Notes under the pieces: generated by a model
Databases searched by the model: none
What the model was told of the DNA's origin: nothing
What the model saw: the letters and a program-made list of their open reading frames with translations, nothing else
Made by a program: the position numbers and the translations under genes
NCBI GenBank assembly: GCA_944472135.2
Contig: OX235262.1
Coordinates: 68,758,887 to 68,822,886, forward strand
Direction of reading: 5' to 3'
Source of the DNA: Trichobilharzia regenti
Lineage: Eukaryota > Platyhelminthes > Trematoda > Strigeidida > Schistosomatidae
Length of the DNA stretch: 64,000 bases
In this document: positions 45,991 through 56,239 of the stretch, one piece after another
Layout of the letters: each line of letters starts with the position of its first letter
Numbering within the stretch: position 1 is the stretch's first letter

Positions 45991-46209
45991 TTCTCCTGGA
46001 ATTATTTATCTTATTTGACGTCAATTCGTCTTTCCTCGCGTCTGCAAGTCTTCTTTGGACAAGTGTTATATGGAACTTTTCTGGATCGTTTGGTCAAGTT
46101 TGCCTGGGTGAAAGAAAGGACAAAGCGTTTTGGAAGCAGACAGGAAAGTAAGTAATGATGGGTTGCCTTTTATATGTAATGATGTGTAAGATGCTAAGCA
46201 TGATAAGAC

Positions 46210-47065
46210 TGATGTCCTTGTTTATCTGTCTAGGGATAATAGGAATTTTAAAATTCCTAAATGTGAGCCTAGATATTTCGACGGAAACCCAGCTGACTGT
46301 CCACAGCTTGAAAAGGAATTTGAGGTCATATTGAGTAGGTTTGCAAAAATTGATGAAATGAAGTTAATGTATTTGCTGAGTTACTGCACTGGAGTTGCTT
46401 CAAGAGCTATACAGTGCTGTAAGTTCATGCCCCCCAACGAAGGATACTCTGAGGATATAGGTGTACTGCGTCAATGAAACGAACGTATTTGAGGCTGTTA
46501 AAGGTAATGGTAGTCAACTACAAGATGACTCCAAGGCACTGAATGAGTTTTTGGATAATCTGATGACTTATAAGAATACGTTGATTTCGATGAATTGCAT
46601 GAGCGATCTGAACTCAAGTACGTCCTAGAGGTAATAGCGAGACGCATACCTACTCGACTGCAAAGGAAGTGGGTGAAGATAAGCTCCCGTATAGAAGATG
46701 AAGGTATCGAGCCAAAGTTCGATGATATCCTCAAACTGGTAAAAGATAGCGTCAATCTATCTATGAGCAAGTTCGCCAGTCTATTGCATCTCACCCCTAG
46801 AATAGAGCAGTCTGAGGGCAAAACCCAATCATTGATGACGAATAAGCCTCAGAGAGGTGGATATCGAGAAGACTCCATGATGTCTAGTAATGCATATAGA
46901 CCTAGTGAGTGTAACAGGTTTCGTAGTACATCCTCAACAGATAAGTTACAAGATGCAAGACAAACACGGTTGTGTTTTACACGTGTGCAAGAGGTGCATA
47001 CAGAAGTGAACTGTGAACCAGTAAGCAAGTTCAGTGATAAGCTTAATTGTAAACTCCAGACCTGA
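46210..47065 (+). pseudogene. gag-like region (BEL/Pao, DUF1759-like)
   Basis: After the 5' LTR a frame reads FPKC-like text then PRYFDGNPADCPQLEKEFEV and KLMYLLSYCTGVASRAIQCC. This is the pattern F.G....W..F...F......K..YL...L.G.A...I that marks the gag of BEL/Pao elements (DUF1759). Two frameshifts follow, then DSKALNEFLDNLMTYKNTL and (46595-47065) ELKYVLEVIARRIPTRLQRK, FDDILKLVKDSVNLSMSKF. The zinc-knuckle region is not clear; RLCFTRVQEVHTEVNC is at its position. It would form the capsid of the element. It is disabled by stops and frameshifts. Confidence 0.6.
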
Positions 47066-48032
47066 CTCCGAATTGTGTGACGATAACGGTGTTGTGAAGA
47101 AGTCTGTAGTTGCAACTGGTAAGCCATTGTTGAATAGAGTGTCACAGAATAGAGTTACTGCTTCAGGGTGCAGTTCTGACTCCAAAAGTTTACAAGGTAT
47201 TACTAGTCAGAGTGAAGTTATAAGACCTTTTAGGATTTGCGAGGAGGAACCAAAATTGTCTACTTCTGTTATTAAAGAGTTTGAAAATGATGAAATTGAC
47301 GGTAAAGTGAATATTCGTGATAATGATCATGATACTTCACAGTTGTCTTTGGTTGATCAAGATGAGATGAGGGATATGCCTACTACTGCTAAGTTGAACA
47401 AAGTTTCTGTACAACTTGAACGTGAAGTAGAAATAATTGCAGATGCAGTTGCAGAAGGCATGCATACTTGTGAGACCGTCAGTGGGAGTGATCAGCATGT
47501 AGCCCACCTATCATCAGATGATAGTGCTAAACCCGAACCAGTAGTGAAAGACAGCAGTGGTGGTAATCTTGCAGTTGGACAACTATCTGAAAGCCGAAAA
47601 AGAACAGCTCCTGATCCACCGCTAAGTTCATCACCTTGTGTCACTCAGTCATCGTTGGTGTTTTTATCCACAATGAAATGGACGTCCATGAACTCACGTG
47701 CCTTATGCAATGACTATGATAGTATTGGTGCGTTTGAAAAGACGAAAGATATTGCTCAGTTTAGTGAGAATAAGCCAAGTGTAAACGAGAGAGTAATTGT
47801 TAAATTGACTTGCATGAATAAAGGCATTTCTAGTTTCAAGTTACTAATTGAATGTTATTATCTTTGGTGTAAATTACTCTGTTTCTACACTTGGTTGATG
47901 AGATATGTCGTGTGTTTGTTGGTTATCTATATTCTACGATACAATGACATGGGCGTGTTGCCGTTCAGATTTGAGGATATAGCTGATAGAGGGAAGTCAA
48001 CAAATGAACTCTGCGACGATTTTCCAACCTAG
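47034..48032 (+). CDS. Unfamiliar ORF with C-terminal membrane segment
   Basis: A 332-codon open frame directly after the gag-like region, overlapping it by 32 nt in another frame. There is no protease, RT, RNase H or integrase motif. Residues 1-250 are hydrophilic and Ser/Asp/Glu-rich (for example VEIIADAVAEGMHTC). Residues about 268-300 are strongly hydrophobic (LLIECYYLWCKLLCFYTWLM, RYVVCLLVIYIL), which would form one or two membrane-spanning helices, followed by a short charged tail. An envelope-like or accessory protein of the LTR element is possible by position and shape only; no sequence match is claimed. It is the longest intact frame between the two LTRs. Confidence 0.5.
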   Translation: MISLIVNSRPDSELCDDNGVVKKSVVATGKPLLNRVSQNRVTASGCSSDSKSLQGITSQSEVIRPFRICEEEPKLSTSVIKEFENDEIDGKVNIRDNDHDTSQLSLVDQDEMRDMPTTAKLNKVSVQLEREVEIIADAVAEGMHTCETVSGSDQHVAHLSSDDSAKPEPVVKDSSGGNLAVGQLSESRKRTAPDPPLSSSPCVTQSSLVFLSTMKWTSMNSRALCNDYDSIGAFEKTKDIAQFSENKPSVNERVIVKLTCMNKGISSFKLLIECYYLWCKLLCFYTWLMRYVVCLLVIYILRYNDMGVLPFRFEDIADRGKSTNELCDDFPT

Positions 48033-48490
48033 AGCGTCAACCTGAGAGGGGTTGTAGGCGTACTGCTGTAAGTCCTACAATTCTTCAAAGGGTAGCGCAT
48101 TAATAAGCAGCCCAATGTGCTCGGTGTGTGATTTTGTACATATGTTCATATTGTATATACTGAATTGATATTATCTGTCATCTAGCTGTTGGTAATTCTG
48201 TTTGTGTCCGGACGACTTCCCCTTGGATCATCAACCTGAGAAGGAATGTAGGCGTACTGCTGTAAGTCCTACAGTTCTTCAAGGGTAGTTTGCCGTGCCA
48301 GAATACACAACATTTGATGTGTTGATTGTACGTATGTTTGTGTTAAATAATTGTGTTGGTTCCAATTATTGTAATTGTTGGTTAATCTTGTTTGTGTCCG
48401 GACATTCCACAACTTACAATCGTCAACCTGAGAAGGGTTGCAGGCGTACTGGTGTAAGTCCTGCGATTCTTCAAAGGAATTACATCGAGA
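48020..48490 (+). repeat. Three 193-bp repeats, each with a hairpin
   Basis: Three copies in tandem (hairpins at 48052-48080, 48246-48274 and 48438-48466; spacing 194 and 192). Each has CAACCTGAGA before the stem, a 7-nt stem, a 15-nt loop CGTACTGCTGTAAGT (one change in copy 3) and TTCTTCAA after. The stems are TTGTAGG/CCTACAA, ATGTAGG/CCTACAG and TTGCAGG/CCTGCGA. Copy 3 changes a T-A pair to C-G on both sides and has one G-T wobble. Copies 2 and 3 are each preceded by GTTTGTGTCCGGAC. They lie between the ORF and the 3' LTR. Confidence 0.8.
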
Positions 48491-48599
48491 CATGATCTGC
48501 GAGTTTGTGTGTACTGTTTGTATATATGTGTGGTGTGTCATATCAATTGGTGTTTTTTGGATTCATTGTGTTTACTTGTTGTTTTCGTATCTTGTTGTT

Positions 48600-48900
48600 A
48601 TTGCGTAATTTTTTTAAATTGTCCGTCGTGCTTACTTTGATTTTGATTTGATTTTTGATTTACAGCTTGATTCCACACTGTATTTTCGGTACAAGTATGG
48701 AATTTTCAGCATTCTGAAGTTGTTTCGGGTCTTCTATATCCATGAATGAATTGATTGATGTTAAAGATATCAGATGGGTCGTATACGCCGGGGAGGCTAT
48801 TGCTGAGAATGAAATGCATACGGAGATAATTGTTAGCTGCGGTCCCACACGCCGGGGAGCCAGAGTGTAGACGACTGAGGCTTGCATGCGTCACCGTTAC
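48600..48900 (-). pseudogene. L2-like LINE 3' end fragment
   Basis: On the minus strand the end reads TGCTGAAAATTCCATACTTG, ACAGTGTGGAATCAAGCTGT and then an A-rich tail (AATCAAAAATCAAATC). The same 3' end is found at 59846-59930 (plus) and in the L2-like LINE near 37978-38020. A small frame (48706-48894) contains GTAANNYLRMHFILSN and may be the last part of its RT protein. Confidence 0.55.
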
Positions 48901-49254
48901 TTGAATTGAGGCAGAATGAGTGACAAGCGATCGCAGTGATAATTGGTAGTGAGTAGATAAGTGGATGTGCGTAGAGTATCATGAGGTGCTGCTATGGTCA
49001 CGTTGCATTCTGCAGGAGTCATTCTAGCAAGTGGAGATTGTGTCGCAAGATTTCAAGAGGATGCCTTTAACTGGAGGCGCAGGTCGTCATTGATGTGTGA
49101 GATTGTGCTGTGGGTATGCTTGTGGTGTGTTGGCTTTTCTGTTTGTTTTCCATTTCAGCTCTGTCCGTGTGACCCAGGTTCTCGCAATGGCATCCAAGTC
49201 AACGTGTATTGGTTGTGATGGGAAAAAGGGTTGGATCCCCATTTTGCCGGGGAG

Positions 49255-49626
49255 TGTCAATGTAGTTGAAGATTGAACGATCAATTCATGGTTGCTTGCC
49301 CGAACCCAACTTCCCCAATTTTCGCGGAGGCATCAATACGACAGTCATCGTCTCATCGGTCGCTGTTCAGAAAGAAGTCAGGAGAAAACCGTCAGAAGTA
49401 ATATTGTGATTTATTGTTGTAATATTTGTTCGTAGACCTTAGTTTTAAAGCTTAATTTTTCAGTTGGCTATATGTTGGTGTTACAATAAAGAATTCTCGA
49501 GTGGTCAATCGGTGTTTTGGTTTTTGCGTCCGTTATTACTAAGCGTTTCTGAGAAATTTCAAGGAACAGCGTGAGTCCCAGCGTAGCAAGAGCTGGGCAT
49601 TGACGGTTTACGAGACGTGGCTGACA
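49255..49626 (+). repeat. 3' LTR of the non-autonomous element
   Basis: It starts TGTCAATG and ends GGCTGACA, a proper TG...CA pair, length 372. Internal signals are ACAATAAAG (polyadenylation) and a G/T-rich stretch after it. A purine-rich stretch GGGAAAAAGGG lies upstream (49220-49231) and CCGGGGAG directly precedes the LTR; either can be the polypurine tract. It matches the solo LTR at 20038-20393 better than the LTR at 45630. Confidence 0.75.
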
Positions 49627-51044
49627 ATGACCTTATCTAGTTTACGCATCCACGATCAAATTTCTTTCCTGTTATAAAACTACGATAAGACTGCTGAAAA
49701 ATTGAATAAATACATCTCTGATCTCAACATAATACATCAATAAACCTCAAGCCAATGGTGCTGCTCACAACAAAGTTAAATAGGAGAATTGACTTCAAGC
49801 TTTATTTTTCCCAGATACCTGTATTACATTCAAGTGATGTCTGGGTTTTTTGTTAATGCGAAGACAATATTTCTATATCTCTTTATGTGCTACACAAACA
49901 GACTTTATAGCAGACTGTTCCGACTGACTCTAATGTCAGAAAGAACAACCAAACTGTAAGTCCATTATACATCAAATTATGTGTAATTTATATAATAACT
50001 TATCCATGCCTGTACAATAGGTATGTTCCTGCATAAACAGGAAGAAATATATATTATTATTAATATAATCCTAAGCACCATTATTGTTTAAATTTGTCGA
50101 AAATGCGCGTAAAAACAGAGTGTTGCGTTACATTTGGTCGATATAGTGGACCACTCACAAAAGTGTAAAAATGGCTTATAAAACGATAGTTTACCGTAAA
50201 CGATGTTTTAAGTAACATAATCTGCAAGAGGCTCACCACAGCAGTTAGAATATAGTTGAACATGCAGAGAAGTACTATTGATTCAGCTACCGGCGAATTT
50301 TTTATTCTTTTCGATCTGGAACCAGAATGACCGCAAACCAATCCATACAAAATGTCGAAAAAAGCATGCAGGAGCAGAATATTACCATCAAATGAATCGG
50401 TGTGATCTGAGATACAGCCGTGAGCATAATAATAATAATATATATTCTCATTTTTTACATGAGGGACGCCAGTTTACAGGCATCATCAATTCGATAATTT
50501 ACACATAATATTAATAAGCATATTTAGTAAAGATAATATAATAAAGTACATTTTTTCCCTAGCTATGTAGGGTACACCAATTGTATAGGCATGCATAAAT
50601 ATTGTTTTAATAATAATAATATATTCCTTCCTGTTTATGCAGGAACATACCTATTGTACAGGCATGGATAAGTTATTATATAAATTACACATAATTTGAT
50701 GTATAATGGACTTACAGTTTGGTTGTTCTTTCTGACATTAGAGTCAGTCGGAACAGTCTGCTATAAAGTCTGTTTGTGTAGCACATAAAGAGATATAGAA
50801 ATATTGTCTTCGCATTAACAAAAAACCCAGACATCACATGAATGTAATACAGACATATGGGAAAAATAAAGCTTGAAGTCAATTCTCTTATATTACTTTG
50901 TTGTGAACAGCACCCTTGGCTTAAAGATTATTGATGTATTATGTTGAGATCAGTGATATATTTATTCCATTTTTCAGCAGTCTTATCGTAGTTTCATAAC
51001 AGGAAAGAAATTTGATCGTGGAGGCGAAAATTAGATAAGGTCAT
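49627..51044. repeat. 1.4-kb palindromic element, arms ~440 bp
   Basis: The left arm (49627-50068) starts ATGACCTTATCTA and ends in ATT repeats. The right arm (50606-51044) is its inverted copy, starting with AAT repeats and ending TAGATAAGGTCAT. Each arm has the module GTTCCTGCATAAACAGGAA next to CCTGTACAATAGGTATG. The loop (50069-50605) has a non-repetitive part (50235-50425) and two more hairpin tail modules (50447-50463 and 50557-50572). It begins at the base right after the 3' LTR. Non-coding. Confidence 0.85.
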
Positions 51045-51284
51045 GTTAAGTTGTTTTACTGCATCAAATGGTCCCGAGGTCGATTCCAGAATTCCCCATT
51101 TGCGCCATTTGTGTCTGCATGGCGGACTGTACTCGTAAGTTGAGTAAAATGTTGAAAACCAGTTGCTTCTTTATTTCAGATCATGAATACTCATTTACAT
51201 CGTGTCCGCCAGCTTCTTTAAATGGTAGAATTGGATCGTTCCTGGAATTTGAGTGATTATGGGATAAATGGTTTGGAATTAATC
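51045..51284. other. Gene-free stretch
   Basis: It has one 62-codon open frame (51068-51256) with several Cys but no domain I recognise. I do not call a gene here. Confidence 0.35.
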
Positions 51285-51477
51285 ATAGCAGTTAGAATAC
51301 AGTTAAACATGCAGAGAAGTACTTTTGATTCAGCAACCGGTGAATTTTTTATTCTTTTCGATCTAGTACCAGAATAACTGCGAACCATTCCATTCAATAT
51401 GTCGAATAAGGCACGCAGGAGGAGATCATTACCATGGAATGAGTCAACTTGATCTGAGATGCAGCTTTCAGCATGTT
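51285..51477 (+). repeat. Direct repeat of the palindrome loop
   Basis: It matches 50235-50425 over about 190 bp, for example CAGCAACCGGTGAATTTTTT against CAGCTACCGGCGAATTTTTT, ATTCTTTTCGATCT in both, and AACATGCAGAGAAGTACT in both. The loop sequence therefore exists outside the palindrome too, so the palindrome either arose within this sequence or carried a copy of it. Confidence 0.75.
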
Positions 51478-51949
51478 TTCGTTATATCATAGATATCCAG
51501 GTTTATTGGCGCTGTAGAGGCAGTGATTTGGATTATGACGTATTCTACAAAGTCTCCGTGCCCATTTGAAGTATACATGCGCTTTGAAAGGATTACTTTG
51601 TTGGCTCCTACCCCCACTGAGTGTTAACAACAGCTGCTGTGGGTTTATGTATTTCCTCGCCTTTTTGGATAAAACATCGCCGCATTCTTTTTGGGTAGGA
51701 AACCAGTTGGTGGATTATATATGATATCCAAGTAACTTTTATCTTTTCATGCGGTGTTGCGGTAAGTTTCTACCTTGTTTTCTCATATTTCATTCGTATG
51801 TTGATTATGGTTCGCCCTTTGTATCAGGTAGACATAGTTTGATCGACTCTTGGTTGAATGGGTAATAATATTATTATTATCAGTTGTTGAATCAGTCTTT
51901 GTTCTTATTTTTCTCACGACTAATACTGAAGACGTAAACATTGACGTAA

Positions 51950-52430
51950 ATTACTGTCGATCAATTTGGTTCTGGGATAGACGAAGTCATCAGAGTGGTT
52001 AACTAGGTGGTGTATATATCCGAAATCGTATGATCGGTTATATTCTGCCCACTCATTCGTTTAAATGGTAGTGCCTGGCAAGATGAGTCTCTGAGTAATT
52101 GGGAGAAAAGTGTCAGCACTCCTATCTGGGATAAGTTCAGTAAATCCTTTCCGAATTTAGGTGTCTTAAATTCCCGATACCCAAACGTCATTTGTTCTAG
52201 CATGTCTCCGACTGTATTCCTTCTTTATATGGACCTTTTCGTCGATATGAACGACAACACCGACTCCTCCCAAAACATGTGTAGTACTGTTTATTTTCCA
52301 TGACGCTAAATTTCGAAAAAACTGGAACAGTTGCACAGTTGACGTCAGTGTATCATTTGTTCGATCGGCAGTTAATCTTATACCGAACTTCAAAATCCAG
52401 TAATGGCACAGAAACAGAATATTCGTCAAG
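51950..52430 (-). pseudogene. Merlin transposase remnant
   Basis: Minus strand. The frame at 52166-52429 reads LFQFFRNLASWKI, then LGGVGVVVHIDEKVHIKKEY and NDVWVSG, matching the GG.G..VEIDES..KRKY.RG...WVFG start of the ISXO2/IS1016-type DDE domain of Merlin transposases; the first catalytic Asp is kept. In another frame with stops it continues RKGFTELIPDRSADTFLP, QRLILPGTTI, TNEWAEYNRS and FGYIHHLVNHSDDFV. The same blocks appear in order at 59284-59520 (plus). The second catalytic Asp reads N. The C-terminal part is missing. Confidence 0.8.
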
Positions 52431-52439
52431 GAAAGTTTC

Positions 52440-54590
52440 GATTTTTAAAGAAAGTTCCTAAAAGACAATTAACCGAGATTGCCAGTTACCAGTAGGAACA
52501 CTTAAGCGTTTCCTACACTCTGTACATCTAAATATATATCCGTCAATGACCTGGGAATACGGTCGCAGGTTCATTGAAGCATCACGGCTACATATACGGG
52601 AACGTTTAATCAGTCTATTGTTGCTGAAATGGCAACCATCCAGGTGACTCCGCGTTATCCAGACGTAATTATGGATGCTCTACACCTTTTGCTTTGCATA
52701 TTCGCTCCAGATCTTGTTCTGGATTACTGTAAATGAAGGTCACTTACGCACATTGTGGTTGATAGATTTTCTTTTGCGTAAACGTTGCGGCTAATGCGTG
52801 ATCTGTGTGAAATTTGCATCTAAGCAGATAAGCACCATTCGTTTTCTCACTAGAATTATGGTAAGTCTCCTCAACGAACGACTAGCATGCGTTCAGGGGC
52901 ATTTGAGCGTTCGCACTCCTGGGACGCTATTGTTGAACTTCGTCCTTCTTTGATTAAGCTACCCAGCAATATTCTTCATGGTAATGGATCCAATGCTTAT
53001 CACATCTGTGAAATTTCTACACATGTTATCTTGTTCCCTTAGGCTAAAAAATATAACGTCTATCCGATTTTATAATTTCAATGCCCGCATCAGTAACGTT
53101 AAACACGTATTAGCCGCAACGGTTACGCAAAAGAAAATCTACCAATCACAATGTGCGTAATTGACCTTCAGGTGCTCAGCCTCTCCGTAAGCTATTTGTG
53201 TCGCTATCGCTATCCCTTGTCCGCGAATACGGGTACATACCCGATCCTTAGCAGGGCAACTCTAAAGAATAGTAGCCCAAACCGAAACGACCTTTGAACG
53301 CACAAGTGACCTTGAGCAAGGAATCAGGTGACTCTGTTATTTCCAGAGGTAATTATGGATGCTCCACACCTCTGTGCGTTTTGTGAGGATATAGGCTACA
53401 ACCAGGTGTTTCCGCGCAGTGCATGGGTTACCACGCTCATAGCTACAGGCGTTATAATCGCCTATTTTTCTGAAAATAGGTTATATTTGACGAGTTTTAG
53501 ACTTCTGTAGCCAGAAGGCAGTATTTTAACGTATTTTCTTCGTAGTAAAGCGCAAAATTGTATGTTATAGCTCGGACGAATTACTGATAAAAAAGTCATC
53601 CTTTTTAAAAAAGATTCCCATGGAAAAACTATTATTTGCATCTTAGTGCGTTGAGGGTTTGTTTTTTGTTAGTTGTTTCAGGTCTTTAGGTTGTAAACAG
53701 ACTACAGGCAGTGGCTGTTGTCATTCCAGTTAATCTATGAGAATTGGGCATATGAAAGAGAAATAGCCTGCAGACATAGGTTAGATGTGTGTTTTGAGGA
53801 TGTTAAACACTTCTGTTATCATCGGTGATGACTGAGATATTCCATAACACATCGACGACATCATAGCTCACGCACTCTGACTTTTGTGTTTAACTCCTTT
53901 TAAACCTCGTAAGTAGGTGAAATTATCACCTGTCTTTCACTTTAAACTAATTGTTCGCAGAAAAGACTGTAAAATATCGGGAAAATAATATTTCCTGAAG
54001 AAAAACAATAAAAAACGATGAACCCCATGCCTGTTATATATTTTGAATTATTAACACCTTTTAAATACTTCTGCACCTGTCTGCTGGTTTTCTTGTGTCT
54101 TCTTCTCTTTTCAAACATACTGCTTTCAACGAAGGTACAGTGCTGCAGTTCTCTACTTATTCGTGATATTGCTAGCTCATCTGGTGAATAACGGGATCAT
54201 CGGTATATAAAATCTGCTGACAAGTTCAAAGTGGGTCTCATAAACAACTGGAAATGTCACAAATATGATGTACTTACAGGTAAATTTAAAGTTTAATAGA
54301 CTTTAAAACTCTTTCTGAATAATTTACTGATAATTATTGTTTATTCTGCATCTCTTATGTAATACGTCAGCACCTGTACAGAAATGCCACTTACCTTCCT
54401 CAACTAACGCAATCATTTATGATTCCCGCGTGAAATTGACATGTATTTTTTTCAATCACAGTTTAGATTTGACGCTATATCTAGTTCCTTATTTGTACAT
54501 TTCATTTTAAATGTTTCTCTCACATTTACCAGTATTCAACTTATTTCTAAATTAACAAATCATATATATTCTATAAGTTTTCATAAGTGT
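52440..54590. other. Gene-free stretch with an old repeat
   Basis: No convincing coding frame. The segment 52870-52950 (CATGCGTTCAGGGGCATTTG, then GAGCGTTCGCACTCCTGGGA) is a diverged copy of 60455-60530. Around 53290-53330 the text recalls part of it in inverted form. Nothing else was recognised. Confidence 0.4.
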
Positions 54591-54594
54591 ACAT

Positions 54595-54660
54595 ATGTTC
54601 ATGCCTGTAAAAATGACTGGTTTCTGTTACAGAAATAAAATTATTATTATTATTATCATG
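54595..54660 (+). repeat. Retroposon 3' tail with hairpin
   Basis: It reads GTTCATGCCTGTAAAAATG, then TTTCTG (54621-54626), TTA, CAGAAA (54630-54635), then TAAAATTATTATTATTATTA. The stem is a perfect 6 bp with a 3-nt loop. Same order as the other modules in the window, with a different stem sequence. Confidence 0.7.
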
Positions 54661-55830
54661 CGATGAATGAGACAGGCTGCTGAATTTCCTGGTGATTATA
54701 TCTATTTTGATGAAGTTCCTAGTTAAAACTGCTTGGACGAAGATGTGATAATAGTTTAATCACATTTGCACATGGAATTTCAGAAGGCCTTAATTGCTCA
54801 GTGCATAACATGGCATCAGATTATATCGTTATCAGTGTTCATCGCATCCCGAAGAATAGTATAAATAGTCCTTCTCAAATGTCAGAGTACTTAAAATGAG
54901 TATCAGCTTTCCGTCGATTAGTAGCTAGCAGCTGTGTCATACAACTACTACACCTGTTACATAAGTCATATCAGCGTTAATAATTATTTTGTTTTAGATC
55001 ACTAAGATATTCTGAGATCCTTAATGACTTAATTGTGGCTATGAAGGATATGGAAGAAGCACTTATGGCTCATATCTTAAAAGCAGTTATTATTAAGCAA
55101 GTTATCTGTAAGGATTTTGTGACGTTCACGTTACAATGCTTGAGTGTATGGGGTTACTGCCTGCTTCTGTGCGTTAAGGGAAATTTGGTAAAAATCCTTA
55201 TACAATGGAGGTTCCTATAAAGTCACTATGAATACTGCAAACTGTTGATAAGAAACTGCATCAAAGGAAAAAATGCCGAACAGCTAGAAAATACTACTGC
55301 AGTTTTGATGATTAATACCTTTTGCATTTGTAAATCATCTTTCCAAAGCTCAGAATGACGCCAAAACATCCATGATACCCCACAGGCCCTACAGAAATTC
55401 GTGAGAGATCTTACATGTCAGGTTGTCTTACGAATTGTAAGCTTGCAGTTCTTTTAATTTACCTGTCACTGAAATACCACTTATGTACTTCACGATAGTC
55501 TTTTTATTTACGCACTATTACACTCCATTTAATCTCAACTGGATAGGCCTTTATTAAAGCTAAGACTTGCCCTTTGTGTCTATTATTTGCTTGCCTAAAG
55601 TCTGGTTGCTTTTATTAGAAACAGAACAACAACGTTTGAACAAAGCTGCATTTTCATCGAAAACGTCATAGTTTCCACGCTTACACCGATACGGTTGGCA
55701 TTAAACATTGCAAATGTATACTAACATTCCAAGGACATAGCACTTAGCCAAATGTACACTGTTCGTTGTGAAGGGTTTACAGTGTAACACTTATCATAAC
55801 CAATTCTAATTACTCGTACAATAGTTGAAC
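54661..55830. other. Gene-free stretch
   Basis: No coding region, repeat or structure recognised. Confidence 0.4.
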
Positions 55831-55834
55831 GACT

Positions 55835-55965
55835 TAAACTTTTGAAAAAGTACTAATTTATGATACTTCACGATTGCAGTTTATAACAGAACTTATTGCG
55901 CCTGTAGAAATGACATGCATTCTTTGTAAACATTCGTTTATACGACATATGAAATTATTATTTGC
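55835..55965 (+). repeat. Retroposon 3' end (family of 18405 and 23010)
   Basis: It shares TTTTGAAAAAGTACTAATTT and TGATACTTCACGATTG with the inverse of 18490-18540 and 23085-23120, followed by GCGCCTGTAGAAATGACATGC and an A/T-rich end with ATTATTATTT. The hairpin is eroded. Confidence 0.55.
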
Positions 55966-55984
55966 TTGCTGCTATCCTTTAGAA

Positions 55985-56235
55985 GATGAACAATATGTGT
56001 GACAGTGAAAACCACAGAAGAATACTGTCATGAACGAAGAATGAGAAAGGAGAATGAACCATTTTCAGCAAAGGTAGGCAAATATAAAGCGTTTAACTTT
56101 AATATTACTCCTTTCTTGCTTCAGCGATTTAAAAAATACACTTTGTTAACTTATTTGCAGATAGCCGATAACGTCAGTCAACCCGGTCACAGCGATTCAA
56201 CATTGCCCAAATTATTACGACAAACAACTGAGTAA
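55985..56235 (+). CDS. Candidate two-exon segment, unrecognised
   Basis: A frame open from 55999 to a TGA (56233-56235). It contains a possible intron: AGCAAAG/GTAGGC at about 56073 and TTATTTGCAG ending at about 56160, 88 nt long. Spliced, the text would read VKTTEEYCHERRMRKENEPF joined to IADNVSQPGHSDSTLPKLL. Composition is protein-like and the intron size is normal for schistosomes. An acceptor CTATCCTTTAG at 55983 precedes it. There is no domain match and no other exon. Confidence 0.25.
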
Positions 56236-56239
56236 AGAT

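Noticed and set aside
48020..48490. CRISPR-like array
   Set aside because: Only three units of 193 bp with diverged content in a eukaryotic LTR element; no spacers of constant size.
51068..51256. Cys-containing 62-codon frame as a gene
   Set aside because: No domain, no splice signals and no neighbouring exon; could be chance.
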